Below are positions 27,024-37,034 of a stretch of DNA of 64,000 nucleotides, piece after piece. The translations under genes were made by a program, and so were the position numbers. The DNA lies in contig NZ_BMQY01000001.1 in the NCBI RefSeq assembly GCF_014648355.1, positions 682,001-746,000 on the forward strand, written 5' to 3'. A model generated the notes under the pieces. The model searched no databases and had not been told where the DNA came from. It saw only the letters and a list, made by a program, of their open reading frames with translations. Numbering within the stretch: the stretch's first letter is position 1; every line of letters starts with the position of its first letter. The DNA comes from Couchioplanes azureus (lineage in GTDB: Bacteria; Actinomycetota; Actinomycetes; Mycobacteriales; Micromonosporaceae).

Positions 27024-28706
27024 ATGGGAGCCATGACCGGAGACGCGCCGCAGCCTGGGGAAACGCCGCGCACCGAGGGAAACCCGTGGTCCTGGAACGA
27101 CCCCGGCACCGGCGCCTGGTGGTGCACGGAGGCGAAACCCAAACCCGCGGACGCCCACACCCGCCCCCAGCCCAGGCACCAACGCCGCCCGGCACCGGCC
27201 GCGCCGTCACCCACGGCCCCCGCCGCGCACCCGGCCCCCGCCGCGCCGTCACCCACGGCCCCAGCCGCACACCCGGCACCGGCCGCGCCGTCACCGACGG
27301 TCCGAGCCGCACACCCCGCCCCGGCGGCGTCCTCGCCCCCGGCATCGGCGCGCGTCACGCCGACCGCGCCCGTCACGCCGACCGCGCCCGCCGCGCCGAC
27401 CGCGCCGATGATGGAGCCGCCAGCCGCCGCCGCGGAGCCCACGATGGAGCCGCCGCGCGCCACCGAACGCCCGACGGCGCCGCCGTGCGCCACCGGACCC
27501 ACCTCGGAGCCGCGCGCCGCCGAACCCCCGCTGGAGCCGCGCGCCAACGAATCCACGACGGGGCCGCGCGCCAACGAATCCACGACGGGGCCGCGCGCCA
27601 TCAAACTCCCGCTGGAGCCGCACGCCACCGAGCCCGCGATGGAGCCGCCGCAGGTCGCCGGGCCGCCGGCGGAGGCGGTGAGCACCACCCGGCACAGCGG
27701 TGAGGCGGCCGAGGCGCACCGGGCCGGCGTGCAGGACGCCACGGCAGCCCTCGAGCGGCCCGCCGAGTCCGCGGACGCCGGGAAGGCGGCCGAACGCGAC
27801 CACGACGAGATCGATGCCGGACGCTTCAACACCGAGGGCACGGTCGCGGCCTACCAGCCCCGCCGGAGCGCGGACCAGGAACCCACGATCGTGGACCTGC
27901 TCGCCGCCGTACCCGCGAGCGAGCCGGCCGCTGCCGCCGTACCCGATGTGATGATCCTTCCGGAACCGGAGCGCGACCGGCCGACGGTGGCCCTGGACCG
28001 GGGGCCCGTGCCCGGTCAGGGAACCCCCGGAAAGGCCCGGGACGACCAGGCCCGCGCCGACCGGGCCCTGCAGGACCGGGTACGCGCCGAGCGCACGTCC
28101 GCCCTCCTCGAGACCTCGCCGTTCTGGCTCAGCGACGACCAGCGCCCCGCGCCACCGGCGCGGGATCCCCGGCCCAGCGCCGGCCGGCCGCCCCGGCGCA
28201 AGCCGCGGGATCCCCGCCGGCCGGTCAGCGGCCTGCTGGCACTGCTCGCCCTCGCCCTGGTGGCCACCTTCTTCTCCTGGGTCAGCGCGGAACCGTTCTG
28301 GCTGGCGGTGGGGCACGGCCACGCCGGCACCGCGACGATCGCCCGGTGCACCGGCGACGGCGTCACCCAGCGCTGCTCCGGGCAGTTCACCTCGGCCGAC
28401 GGCCGCTACACCGTGCCGACGATCGCCCTGTTCGGCGTCGAGCCGGCACAGCGGGCCACCGGCTCGGTCGCTTCCGCGCGGATGGTCAGCCAGGACAGCC
28501 GGCAGGCGTACGCCGGGGAGGCAAGCGTCCTGGTGCACCTGCGCTGGTCGCTGGGCTTCGTGCTGGTGCTGCTGTGCGGGCTCGGCATCGCCGGCCTCAC
28601 CGGGGCGCGACGGCTCGGCACCGCCCGCTCCCGGCGCGGCGCGCTACTGCTCAGCCTGGCCGGCCCGCTCGCCCTGCTGGCCGGCTTCCTCCTCGCCGCC
28701 TATTGA
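27024..28706 (+). CDS. Pro/Ala-rich membrane protein of unknown function
   Basis: Up to 560 aa. The N-terminal two thirds is a disordered Pro/Ala/Glu/Thr region with DNA-level repeats (27190-27310 and 27540-27600). A short conserved-looking segment follows ([17 protein letters not shown]), then two transmembrane helices near 397-420 and 505-555 flanking a compact extracytoplasmic loop with two Cys. The Met at 27033 (MTGDAP) is an alternative start. No family recognised. The layout suggests a cytoplasmic tail on a two-helix anchor. Divergent from metG. Confidence 0.65.
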   Translation: MGAMTGDAPQPGETPRTEGNPWSWNDPGTGAWWCTEAKPKPADAHTRPQPRHQRRPAPAAPSPTAPAAHPAPAAPSPTAPAAHPAPAAPSPTVRAAHPAPAASSPPASARVTPTAPVTPTAPAAPTAPMMEPPAAAAEPTMEPPRATERPTAPPCATGPTSEPRAAEPPLEPRANESTTGPRANESTTGPRAIKLPLEPHATEPAMEPPQVAGPPAEAVSTTRHSGEAAEAHRAGVQDATAALERPAESADAGKAAERDHDEIDAGRFNTEGTVAAYQPRRSADQEPTIVDLLAAVPASEPAAAAVPDVMILPEPERDRPTVALDRGPVPGQGTPGKARDDQARADRALQDRVRAERTSALLETSPFWLSDDQRPAPPARDPRPSAGRPPRRKPRDPRRPVSGLLALLALALVATFFSWVSAEPFWLAVGHGHAGTATIARCTGDGVTQRCSGQFTSADGRYTVPTIALFGVEPAQRATGSVASARMVSQDSRQAYAGEASVLVHLRWSLGFVLVLLCGLGIAGLTGARRLGTARSRRGALLLSLAGPLALLAGFLLAAY

Positions 28707-28754
28707 GCGTCGCCGCCTACTGAGCTTCGCCGCCTACTGAGCTTCGCCGCCTAC
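28704..28754. repeat. Three 17-bp repeats overlapping two gene ends
   Basis: Three 17-bp units (TGAGCTTCGCCGCCTAC type) at 28704, 28721 and 28738. The first supplies the stop codon of the 27024 gene and the last overlaps the final codons of rsmI, so each unit is a spare stop. Confidence 0.7.
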
Positions 28755-29602
28755 GGGGCGGCGTGGACAAGCTCGTAGACCTCGCGTCTGCGCAGCCCGT
28801 ACGCGTCGGCGACGGCCTGGACCGCGTCCCGCCGCGAGGCGCCGCCCGCCTCCCGCTCGGCCACGGCCGCCCGCAGGTCCTCGTCGGCCGGCCGCTCGGC
28901 CGGTCCGGCGCTCGCGCCGGCCACGACCACCGTGATCTCGCCGCGCGGTCCCGCTTCGGCCGCCCAGCCGGCCAACTCGCCGAGCGGACCGCGGCGGATC
29001 TCCTCGTAGGTCTTGGTGAGCTCCCGGCAGACCGCGGCCTCCCGCTCGGCGCCGAACGTCCCGGCGAGGTCCTGGAGCATGCCGGCGATCCGGTGCGGCG
29101 CCTCGAAGAACACCAGCGTCCGCGACTCGGCGGCGAGCTCGCGCAACCGCGACCGGCGTCCCGAGCCACCGCGCGGCAGGAAGCCCTCGAAGCAGAACCG
29201 GTCGCTGGGCAGGCCGGACAGCGCGAGCGCGGTCGTCACCGCGCTCGGGCCGGGCGCGGCGGTCACCGGGAAACCGGCGTCCAGCGCCGCGCGTACCAGG
29301 CGGTATCCCGGGTCCGAGACGCTGGGCATGCCGCCGTCGGTGACGACGGCGACGACCGCGCCGCCGCGGAGGGCGTCGACCAGTTCGGGGGTACGGCGCT
29401 CCTCGTTGCCCTCGAAGTACGACACGATCCGCCCGCCGACCGCGACGCCGAGGTCGCGGGCCAGCCGGGCCAGCCGGCGGGTGTCCTCGGCGGCGACCAC
29501 GTCGGCGCCGGCCAGCACCTCGCGCAGCCGGGCCGAGGCGTCGCCGACGTTGCCCAGCGGCGCGCCGACCAGCACGACCCGACCTGCCGCGTTCTCGTCC
29601 AC
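28751..29602 (-). CDS. rsmI: 16S rRNA (cytidine1402-2'-O)-methyltransferase
   Basis: A 283-aa tetrapyrrole-methylase-fold enzyme that 2'-O-methylates C1402 of 16S rRNA. Typical motifs are VLVGAPLGNVGDASARL, VVAAEDTRRLARL, VTDGGMPSVSDPGYRLV, APGPSAVTTALALSGLP and FFEAPHRI. ATG at 29602. It is divergent from the protein mannosyltransferase gene, a widely conserved actinobacterial arrangement. Confidence 0.95.
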   Translation of the reverse strand: MDENAAGRVVLVGAPLGNVGDASARLREVLAGADVVAAEDTRRLARLARDLGVAVGGRIVSYFEGNEERRTPELVDALRGGAVVAVVTDGGMPSVSDPGYRLVRAALDAGFPVTAAPGPSAVTTALALSGLPSDRFCFEGFLPRGGSGRRSRLRELAAESRTLVFFEAPHRIAGMLQDLAGTFGAEREAAVCRELTKTYEEIRRGPLGELAGWAAEAGPRGEITVVVAGASAGPAERPADEDLRAAVAEREAGGASRRDAVQAVADAYGLRRREVYELVHAAP

Positions 29603-29733
29603 GACCCGAGTCCATCACATCGTCGTCGAGGGCGACGGTCCGCACCCGGGACAGGTCACCCGGCTCCATCACATCCGCGACGGGCCGCGGCCGGCAGACG
29701 CCGGTTCGTGGACTCGCGGCCTACGATCGCGGG

Positions 29734-31320
29734 GTGACTTCGGCGACAGCGGAGACTGACACCCCGAGCCCACCGCCCGCGGACGAGATCCCCGGCGACG
29801 GGGCCGGCGGCGTGCGCGGCGTCCCGGACGCGGTACGGCGCCGGCTGAGCACGCTCGACAACTGGCTGAATCCGTACTCGTGGCTGGTCACGGCCGTCAT
29901 CGTGGCCATCGCCGCGGTGCTGCGGCTGGTCGGGCTGAACCGCCCGAAGGGCTACATCTTCGACGAGGTCTACTACCCGACCGACGCGTGGGACATGCTC
30001 CAGCACGGGGTCGAGTGGGACGAGAAGACCAACGGGCCGGCGTACGTGGTGCACCCGCCGCTCGGCAAGTGGCTGATCGCCCTCGGCGAGATGGCGTTCG
30101 GCAACAACGAGGTCGGCTGGCGCTTCCCGGCCGCGGTCGCCGGCACGCTGATGATCCTCGTCCTGATCCGCGTCGCCTACCGGCTGTTCCACTCGATCGT
30201 GCTGGCCGGCGCGGCAGGCCTGCTGATGACCCTCGACGGCTTCCAGCTCGTGCTGTCCCGGACGTCGCTGCTCGACGTCTTCCTCGGGCTGTTCATCCTG
30301 ATGACCTTCGCGGCCCTCGTGCTGGACCGTGACCACTACCGCAGGCGCTGGCTCGCGGCTTTGGAAGGCGGCCACGACCCGACCGGACCCCACGGCCGCA
30401 TCTTCGTCTTCCCGTGGTGGCTGCTCGCCGCGGGCGTCACGTTCGGGCTCGCCTGCGGCGTGAAGTGGAGCGCGTTGTTCTTCGCGCCGTTCTTCGGCCT
30501 GCTGGTCGTCGTCTGGCGCGCGCAGGCCCGGCGCTCGGCCGGCATGCGCCGCCCGGTGCTCTCCGGCATCGCGAGCGACCTCGGCTACCTGATTCTCAGC
30601 TTCACCCTCACGGTGATCTTCTACCTCGCCTCCTGGACCGGCTGGTTCGTCACCGACAGCGGCTACTTCCGCCACTACCGCGAGGCCAACGGCCTGGACG
30701 AGCCGCCTTTCCTGGGCGCCCTGCTCAACCTGATGCACTACCACCACGAGGCGTACACGTTCCACAGCGGCCTGACCGACCGCCACGTCTACCAGTCGTG
30801 GCCGTGGCAGTGGCTGCTGCTGGGCCGGCCGGTCGCGTTCTACTGGAACGGCAACGGCAACTGCGGCGCCCCGAGCTGCGCGGCGGAGATCCTGCTGCTC
30901 GGCACCCCGCTGCTGTGGTGGTCGTTCCTGCCGGCTCTGGGGGCCCTGCTCTGGTTCGGCATCGCCCGCCGCGACTGGCGGGCCTTCGCCATCGGTACGG
31001 GCGTGGTCGCGGGCCTGCTGCCGTGGTTCTACTTCGCCCTGGTGGACGGCCGCACGATGTTCACGTTCTACGTGATGCCGGCGCTGCCGTTCCTGATCCT
31101 GGCGGTGGTCTACGCGCTGGGCGCCGTCATGACCCCGCCGGCCGGCACCGCCGCGGGAGCGAGACGGACGGACCGGCAGCTGATCGGCACCATCGTGGCC
31201 GGGGTGTACGTGCTGCTCGTCGCGCTGTGCTTCGCGTACTTCCATCCGATCTTCGTGGGTCAGCTGCTTCCGTACGAGGACTGGTCGGCGCGGATGTGGC
31301 TGGGCAGCCGCTGGATCTGA
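29734..31320 (+). CDS. pmt: Polyprenyl-phosphate-mannose protein O-mannosyltransferase (PMT family)
   Basis: A 528-aa integral membrane glycosyltransferase of family GT39. It transfers mannose from polyprenyl phosphate to Ser/Thr of exported proteins outside the membrane. The first loop has the key acidic pair in YIFDEVYYPTDAW, followed by HPPLGKWLIALGE, then about ten transmembrane helices; the C-terminus PYEDWSARMWLGSRWI is family-typical. GTG start at 29734. The secreted Thr/Pro-repeat protein at 23507 is a plausible substrate. Confidence 0.93.
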   Translation: MTSATAETDTPSPPPADEIPGDGAGGVRGVPDAVRRRLSTLDNWLNPYSWLVTAVIVAIAAVLRLVGLNRPKGYIFDEVYYPTDAWDMLQHGVEWDEKTNGPAYVVHPPLGKWLIALGEMAFGNNEVGWRFPAAVAGTLMILVLIRVAYRLFHSIVLAGAAGLLMTLDGFQLVLSRTSLLDVFLGLFILMTFAALVLDRDHYRRRWLAALEGGHDPTGPHGRIFVFPWWLLAAGVTFGLACGVKWSALFFAPFFGLLVVVWRAQARRSAGMRRPVLSGIASDLGYLILSFTLTVIFYLASWTGWFVTDSGYFRHYREANGLDEPPFLGALLNLMHYHHEAYTFHSGLTDRHVYQSWPWQWLLLGRPVAFYWNGNGNCGAPSCAAEILLLGTPLLWWSFLPALGALLWFGIARRDWRAFAIGTGVVAGLLPWFYFALVDGRTMFTFYVMPALPFLILAVVYALGAVMTPPAGTAAGARRTDRQLIGTIVAGVYVLLVALCFAYFHPIFVGQLLPYEDWSARMWLGSRWI

Positions 31321-32282
31321 GCGGAGTCGCGGCGGGCTTGCTCGGATCCACGCCCTGACAGCGGCGCTGCGAGGCGTGCACTGCGTCCCCGGCGCGGCGC
31401 TGACGCGGCGCGCCGGCCCGCCGCTGGCAACGGCCCGTGGCCCGCGGGCGGTCGTTCCTGCCGCGCTGCGCCGCCGGGGTGCGAAGCCCCGCTGGCACCA
31501 CCGTCGGCACAGGACCTGGGCACGAGCCGGCACGGGATCTGGGCACGAGCCGGCACAGGACCCGGCACGAGCCGACACAGGACCCGGCACGAGCCGACAC
31601 AGGACCCGGCACGAGCCGACACAGGACCCGGCACGACCTGGCACCGGGCCATCGGGCACGGAAAAGCCGCCACGGGTGCGCGGCGGCTCGACGGGCGGTC
31701 GGTCGACGACCGGAATAGGCAACGCCCCGATCGCCTGCCACGGGGGAAGCGGGCGATAGGGGCGCGCAAGATGAAGCTTAACGAGCGTCGTTGGCGGACA
31801 CAACGGGTGGAGTCCGTCGGTTGTCGGAATCTTCTCCCCGCGATGAGATCCGGTCGGGCGCGGCACGGCGGCGGAATGATCCACCACACCGCAGCGCCGC
31901 CGCCGGCCCCATGAGCGCCGCCCGCCGCCGGGCGCCGGGGCGGGCGGCTCCGGAACCGCTCCGCGCTCCCCCTCATTGCCGCAAACCGGGCATAAGGCTA
32001 TATTGCCCTTTAAGGCACTTATCCATTGGCGAATACCTCTCGGAAAATGGCCCGGCCGGGAGTCGAGAATGCGACACCTGATGCTTCGGTAAATTCGCGT
32101 AACCTTCTAGCTCGCCGCCTTTCACCGCAGGTCAGAGCGGACCGCGAATCCGCGGCGCACACCTCGCTGATCAGGTCAAACGCAGGCGCTCACCGTTTCG
32201 GATGATTTCCCTACCGCATATGGACGTCATCTGATGGGGTGAGACGGATCATGATCTTCGTAGATGTTCCTAAGCTCGCCGC
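31321..32282. other. Long non-coding interval with repeats and an AT-richer promoter zone
   Basis: The first half is GC-rich and contains a six-copy 22-23 bp tandem repeat (31506-31640). From about 31,760 the base composition shifts to clearly lower GC, with the AT-richest part at 31980-32110, then enters the start of the 32283 gene. Open frames on the minus strand here only continue the antisense shadow of pmt. The AT-rich half probably holds the promoter of the two-gene deacetylase/glycosyltransferase operon; I cannot fix -10 and -35 boxes. Confidence 0.55.
31506..31640. repeat. 22-23 bp tandem repeat downstream of pmt
   Basis: About six units of the form GCACAGGACCCGGCACGAGCC. The first copies have 23 bp and a variant centre; the last three are nearly identical with a 22-bp period. 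Non-coding. Confidence 0.8.
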
Positions 32283-33263
32283 GTGACATTGCAGGAGCCT
32301 GACACCCAGCTTTTCGCCGACGCCGAGATCCCGGACACCGAGGTGATCGTCGTCGCGCATCCCTCGCCGGTGTTCGTCGACTCGACCGGGCGCCGCCGGC
32401 GTCTGCTGCGGCGCGTCGCGTACGGCTTCGGTGCCCTCTGCATGGCCTACGGGGGGCTCATCAGCGTCAGCCTCGCCGGCGGTCCGGTCAGCCCGAGCGC
32501 GGTCCTGCCCCTGCCCGACCTCGCGGACGGCGACGACAAGGCGGTCGCCGCGGTCCGGCCCAGCCCGACGCCGGACCCGTTCACCGCGGTGCCCAGCACC
32601 CGACCGGTGATGGAGATCTTCCCCCAGCGCAACCTGCCGGCCACCCGGCACACGGTGGAGTCCGGCGTGGTGCCGCGGTCGGTGGCTCCGGCGGCGCGCC
32701 CCACGCGGACACCGACCGCGAGGCGGACCACGAAGCCGGCCACCTCGCCGACCGCGGCCAAGCCGGTCGAGTCCGGCACCACCAAGCCCACCACCCCGGG
32801 GCCGACCGTGCCGCCCACCGGCACGCCGACCGCCCCGGCCGACCCGGTGCCGCCGGCCCCGCCGATCCCTCCCGGAACCGGTGGATCCGGCGGCACCGGC
32901 GGCGGCACAGGCACAGGCACAGGCAGCGACGACGGCGACTCCGACGACGAGGTCAGCGCCCCCACCGGAAGCGGCGGCACCGCGGGCGGCGCCGGTACGA
33001 CCAGCGGAAGCGGCACGACCAGCGCAGGTGCGGGCGGCAGCGCGGTCGGCAGCGGCAGCGGCGGATCAGCCGGCGGTTCGGACGACCGCTCCAGCGACCC
33101 GCCGCCACCGCCCGCCATCGCGAACCGCGACCCGGCCGACACCGACGAACCGGCCGCCGCGCCCGCCGAGCGGCCCGTCGCCCAGCCTGCCGGGGAGCCC
33201 GCCCAGGACGCCGAGGAAGCCGGTGGGGCCGGGACCGCTCCCGCCGGCGAGGCGCCCCGATGA
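32283..33263 (+). CDS. Single-pass membrane protein with Pro/Thr/Gly-rich extracytoplasmic region
   Basis: A 326-aa protein from the GTG at 32283. A cytoplasmic N-terminus of about 45 residues ends in basic RRRRLLRR, then one transmembrane helix (about 46-66), then about 250 residues of Pro/Thr and Gly/Ser low complexity without a fold. Its stop overlaps the next ATG (ATGA), so it is translationally coupled to the deacetylase-glycosyltransferase. It is probably an accessory or wall-spanning subunit of that machine; no homologous family recognised. Confidence 0.7.
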   Translation: MTLQEPDTQLFADAEIPDTEVIVVAHPSPVFVDSTGRRRRLLRRVAYGFGALCMAYGGLISVSLAGGPVSPSAVLPLPDLADGDDKAVAAVRPSPTPDPFTAVPSTRPVMEIFPQRNLPATRHTVESGVVPRSVAPAARPTRTPTARRTTKPATSPTAAKPVESGTTKPTTPGPTVPPTGTPTAPADPVPPAPPIPPGTGGSGGTGGGTGTGTGSDDGDSDDEVSAPTGSGGTAGGAGTTSGSGTTSAGAGGSAVGSGSGGSAGGSDDRSSDPPPPPAIANRDPADTDEPAAAPAERPVAQPAGEPAQDAEEAGGAGTAPAGEAPR

Positions 33264-35701
33264 GCAAACCCCGCAACCGCAACCGCAGCCGCTCCCGGCG
33301 CCGGATCCTCCCGCGCCCCCGGATCATGCTCGGCGTGCTCCTGATCGGCCTCTTCGTCGGCGTCCTGATCGTGCAGGCGTACGTCAACGCCGAGTTCAAG
33401 GGTGACCACGTCGAGTCCGAGGTGGGCGACCAGGCCGGCGTGCCGGCCGCGATCCGCGGCGGCGGGCCGGTCATCAACACCACCGGCGGCCAGGAGAGCT
33501 CGAGCCGGCTGCCCGCGAAGACCATCGCGCTGACCTTCGACGACGGCCCCGATCCGAGGTGGACGCCGCAGATCCTGGACGTGCTGGAGGAGAACGGCGC
33601 GCACGGCACCTTCTTCGTGGTCGGCTCCGAGGTCGCCCGGCACCCCGAGCTGACCAGGCGGATCACCGAACAGGGCAGCGAGCTGGGCCTGCACACCTTC
33701 ACCCACCCGAACCTGCAGCGCATCGCGTCGTGGCGGCGCGACCTCGAGCTGTCGCAGACCCAGGTCGCCATCGCCCGCGCCGCGAACGTACGGACCAACC
33801 TGGCCCGGTTCCCGTACTCGTCGAAGCCGCAGGCCATCGACGACGTTAACTGGCGGATCATCAAGGAGGCCGGCGCGCACGGCTACCTGGTGGTGGTCAA
33901 CGACCTGGACAGCGAGGACTGGCGGCGCCCGGGCGTCGAGCAGATCGTGCGCAACGCCACCCCGGCCGGCGACGCCGGCGCGGTCGTGCTCTTCCACGAC
34001 GCGGGCGGCGACCGGGCGCAGACCGTCGCGGCGCTGCGGGCCTTCATCCCGATGATGAAGGCCCGCGGGTACTCCTTCACCACGGTCACCGAGGGGATGA
34101 ACCTCGCCATCTCCCAGCAGGAGAGCGAATCGCTCGCCACGGTGCCGATGCTGCCGGTCAACCCGGAGGCGTACGGCACCGACCGCTGGCGGGGCACGGC
34201 GCTGCTGTGGACCGTACGGGTCGCCGACGGGCTGGTCTGGGCGATCGCCGCGCTCTTCCTCGTGGTGGGTTCGCTGACCGTCGCCCGTACGCTGCTGCTC
34301 CTGCTGCTCGCGACCCGGCATGCCCGGCAGCGCCGCAAGAAGACCTTCACCTGGGGTCCGCCGGTGACCGAGCCGGTGTCGGTGATCGTGCCCGCCTACA
34401 ACGAGAAGGCGGGCATCCAGGCGGCGGTCCGGTCGCTGGCCGGCGGCGACTACCCGGACATCGAGGTGGTCGTCGTGGACGACGGCTCCACCGACGGCAC
34501 CGCCGACCTCGTGGAGCGCCTCCAGCTGAGCAACGTACGGGTGATCCGGGTGCCCAACGGCGGCAAGGCGAACGCGCTGAACACCGGCATCGCCCTGGCC
34601 AGGCACGACATCGTCGTCACGGTCGACGGCGACACCATCTTCGAGCCCGACTCGATCCGGATGCTGGTGCAGCCGTTCGCCAGCCCGGCGGTCGGCGCGG
34701 TCGCCGGCAACGTCAAGGTCGGCAACCGGGAGAACATCGTCTCGGCCTGGCAGCACATCGAGTACGTGATCGGCTTCAACCTCGACCGCCGGCTCTACGA
34801 GGTGCTCAACTGCATGCCGACCGTGCCCGGGGCGATCGGGGCGTTCCGGCGTACGGCGCTGGCCGAGGTCGGCGGGATCAGCGACGAGACGCTCGCCGAG
34901 GACACCGACGTGACGATCGCGCTGTGCCGGGCCGGCTGGCGGGTCGTCTACGAGGAGCGCGCCCGGGCGTGGACGGAGGCGCCCGCGACGCTGGAACAGC
35001 TCTACCGGCAGCGGTACCGCTGGAGCTACGGGACCATGCAGGCGATGTGGAAGCACCGGGGGGCGCTGACCGACACCGGCGACTCGGGCCGCTTCGGCCG
35101 GGTCGGGCTGCCGTTCCTCGCGCTCTTCGGGGTGGCGCTGCCGATGCTCGCGCCGGTGGTCGACATCATGCTGCTGTACGGCATCGTGTTCTGGGAGCTG
35201 GGCGCCACGGTCGCGGCCTGGCTCGGGATGCTGGCGCTGCAGATGTTCACCGCGGCGGTCGCGTTCCGGTTCGACCGGGAGTCGCTGCGGCCGTTGTGGC
35301 GGCTGCCGCTGCAGCAGTTCGCGTACCGGCAGCTGATGTACCTGGTGCTGATCCAGTCCGCGCTGACCGCCATGACCGGCGCCCGGCTGCGCTGGCACAA
35401 GCTGCACCGGGCCGGGCTGACCGGGGTCCAGGCCGTGCCCGCCGGCAACACGGTGATCCTGCCGCAGCAGAGCGTCGCCCCGGCCGTGGACACCTGGCCG
35501 CCGAGCCGCGACCAGCGGCCGCCGGGAACGCATCCGGCGGCGGGCCGGGCGACGGCCCGCCCGCCGGTGCCGGCGCAGAGCCCGAACCCGCAGGGCCTCG
35601 TCCTGCCGCCCGAAGATCTTCCGTCGGCCGGCTCGCCCCCGGGCGGCGGCTCCGGCCCCGGCTTCACGCACGGGGCCCGGGGGGTGTCCGGACGGTCCTG
35701 A
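33260..35701 (+). CDS. Bifunctional polysaccharide deacetylase / family 2 glycosyltransferase
   Basis: An 813-aa fusion. After a basic N-terminus and one transmembrane helix (about 23-42) comes a NodB deacetylase domain (about 85-290) with TFDDGPDP (Asp94, Asp95) and the metal His pair in HTFTHP (145, 149). Then a membrane helix, a processive GT2 domain (about 375-600) with DDGSTDGT, VDGDT, EDTDV and the QRYRW motif, and C-terminal membrane helices. The tail after about 730 is disordered. The enzyme likely polymerises an N-acetylhexosamine chain in the cytoplasm and deacetylates it outside. PgaB/PgaC or chitin-synthase-like output is inference. Confidence 0.9.
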   Translation: MSKPRNRNRSRSRRRILPRPRIMLGVLLIGLFVGVLIVQAYVNAEFKGDHVESEVGDQAGVPAAIRGGGPVINTTGGQESSSRLPAKTIALTFDDGPDPRWTPQILDVLEENGAHGTFFVVGSEVARHPELTRRITEQGSELGLHTFTHPNLQRIASWRRDLELSQTQVAIARAANVRTNLARFPYSSKPQAIDDVNWRIIKEAGAHGYLVVVNDLDSEDWRRPGVEQIVRNATPAGDAGAVVLFHDAGGDRAQTVAALRAFIPMMKARGYSFTTVTEGMNLAISQQESESLATVPMLPVNPEAYGTDRWRGTALLWTVRVADGLVWAIAALFLVVGSLTVARTLLLLLLATRHARQRRKKTFTWGPPVTEPVSVIVPAYNEKAGIQAAVRSLAGGDYPDIEVVVVDDGSTDGTADLVERLQLSNVRVIRVPNGGKANALNTGIALARHDIVVTVDGDTIFEPDSIRMLVQPFASPAVGAVAGNVKVGNRENIVSAWQHIEYVIGFNLDRRLYEVLNCMPTVPGAIGAFRRTALAEVGGISDETLAEDTDVTIALCRAGWRVVYEERARAWTEAPATLEQLYRQRYRWSYGTMQAMWKHRGALTDTGDSGRFGRVGLPFLALFGVALPMLAPVVDIMLLYGIVFWELGATVAAWLGMLALQMFTAAVAFRFDRESLRPLWRLPLQQFAYRQLMYLVLIQSALTAMTGARLRWHKLHRAGLTGVQAVPAGNTVILPQQSVAPAVDTWPPSRDQRPPGTHPAAGRATARPPVPAQSPNPQGLVLPPEDLPSAGSPPGGGSGPGFTHGARGVSGRS

Positions 35702-35776
35702 CGGGCTCGCGTCAGGACCGCGTCACCCCCCGAACGGGTCCGCTCCCGCCCGAACTGCAGCCGGGCGGGAGCGGAT
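35694..35776. terminator. Two strong hairpins between convergent genes
   Basis: A perfect 10-bp stem (GGTCCTGACG / CGTCAGGACC, 35694-35719) overlaps the stop of the glycosyltransferase gene. A 15-bp stem (35738-35752 with 35762-35776) follows. They separate this gene from the convergent kinase-like gene ending at 35790. Confidence 0.7.
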
Positions 35777-35789
35777 CCGCAACGAGCCG

Positions 35790-37034
35790 TCACACGCCGA
35801 CCAGCTCCAGCTCCCTCTCCTTCTCCGCGATGGGGAAGACCACGTGCAGAGACGTGCCGTCACCCGGGCGGTCGGAGAGCGCGACCGTGGCGTGGTGGGC
35901 GTCGAGGATGCGTTTCGCCACGGCCAGGCCCTGGTCGGGTCCGGGCTCCGCGGTCGGGTGGGAGATCGTGCCGTAGTACAGGTGCGGGAAGAGGTCGGGA
36001 CGCAGACCGTCCGGCATATCCATGTCGTCCAGCCGCACCGCCGGTCCCGACTCCATCTCGGTGCCGACGCGTACCCGCCCGCCGGCCGGCGTGTACTTCA
36101 CCGCGGCGAAGAGCAACTGCATGAGGACCTGCTCCAGGCGTACGGGATCGGCGATGATCGGCAGCGACGGCCCGCCGGCGTGGTTGAGGATCCAGATCTG
36201 CTTGCTGGCGGCGATGGGCCGCACCGCCTCGACCGCCCGCTGGGTGAGCCGGGTCAGGTCGATCTCGCGCATGTGCAGGCTGTCGGCGCCGTGCCCCACC
36301 TCGGCCATGGAGGCCAGGTGGTCGAGCAGGTCGGTCAGCCCGCGCACGTGCGCGGCGGTGGCCCGGCCCACGAGGTCGGCCAGCTCCGGGTCGTGCACTC
36401 CCTTGTTGCCGAGGTCGGCCAGGTACGACCGCATCAGCCGCAGCGGCGCGCGCAGCTTCCCACCGACGAGCCCGGCGAGATCGTCCTTGCGGCGCTCCAG
36501 CTCCTGCAGGCGGGCCGTGGTGTTGGCCAGCGTGGAGGCATACCGCCGCAGCTCGAGCTGAGACGTGACCTGCCGCGCCAGCGCGCGCAGGGCCTGGAGC
36601 TGCTCGCCGTCGAGCCGCCGCGGATGCGTGTCGAAGACGCACAGGCAGCCGAGCGCGAACCCGCCCGTGGTGATCAGCGGCGCACCGGCGTAGAACCGGA
36701 ACCCCCGGTCTCCGACGACGTCCGGATGATCGGCGAACCGCTCGTCCTGGGTCAGGTCGGGAATGACCATCAGGTCCTTGCCCAGAATGCTGTGGGCGCA
36801 GAACGACTGGTCGCGCGGGGTCTCCGCCAGATCGGTGCCGATCCGCGCCTTGAACCACTGCCGATGGGCGTCGACGAGCGAGACGAGGGCCGTCGGTACG
36901 CCGCACACCGTGGAGGCCAGCGCGACGATGTCGTCGAAGTCCTTCTCGGGTGCGGAGTCGAGAATGTCGAGTTCATAAAGGGCGGCGAGCCGGTCGGCTT
37001 CGTTCGTGGGCAGGGGCGCTTGCATGGCGGTCAC
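35790..37034 (-). CDS. GAF-domain histidine kinase homolog with degenerate catalytic motifs
   Basis: A 414-aa cytoplasmic protein. A GAF sensor spans about 27-165, a HisKA-like dimerisation segment about 180-245, and a HATPase-like region 265-405. The usual SHELRTPL phospho-acceptor box reads GGKLRAPL, so the His is replaced by Gly192. In the N box (QLLFAAVKYTP) the Asn residues are Gln306 and Ala310. The G1 box lacks its DxGxG (LDDMDMPDGL). It is therefore probably a pseudo-kinase that signals by binding. ATG at 37034; Met4 is an alternative. Confidence 0.82.
   Translation of the reverse strand: MTAMQAPLPTNEADRLAALYELDILDSAPEKDFDDIVALASTVCGVPTALVSLVDAHRQWFKARIGTDLAETPRDQSFCAHSILGKDLMVIPDLTQDERFADHPDVVGDRGFRFYAGAPLITTGGFALGCLCVFDTHPRRLDGEQLQALRALARQVTSQLELRRYASTLANTTARLQELERRKDDLAGLVGGKLRAPLRLMRSYLADLGNKGVHDPELADLVGRATAAHVRGLTDLLDHLASMAEVGHGADSLHMREIDLTRLTQRAVEAVRPIAASKQIWILNHAGGPSLPIIADPVRLEQVLMQLLFAAVKYTPAGGRVRVGTEMESGPAVRLDDMDMPDGLRPDLFPHLYYGTISHPTAEPGPDQGLAVAKRILDAHHATVALSDRPGDGTSLHVVFPIAEKERELELVGV

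Noticed and set aside
29656-31887. Minus-strand open frame opposite pmt
   Set aside because: The complementary strand encodes a clear PMT protein; this frame is Gln/Arg/His-rich without features.
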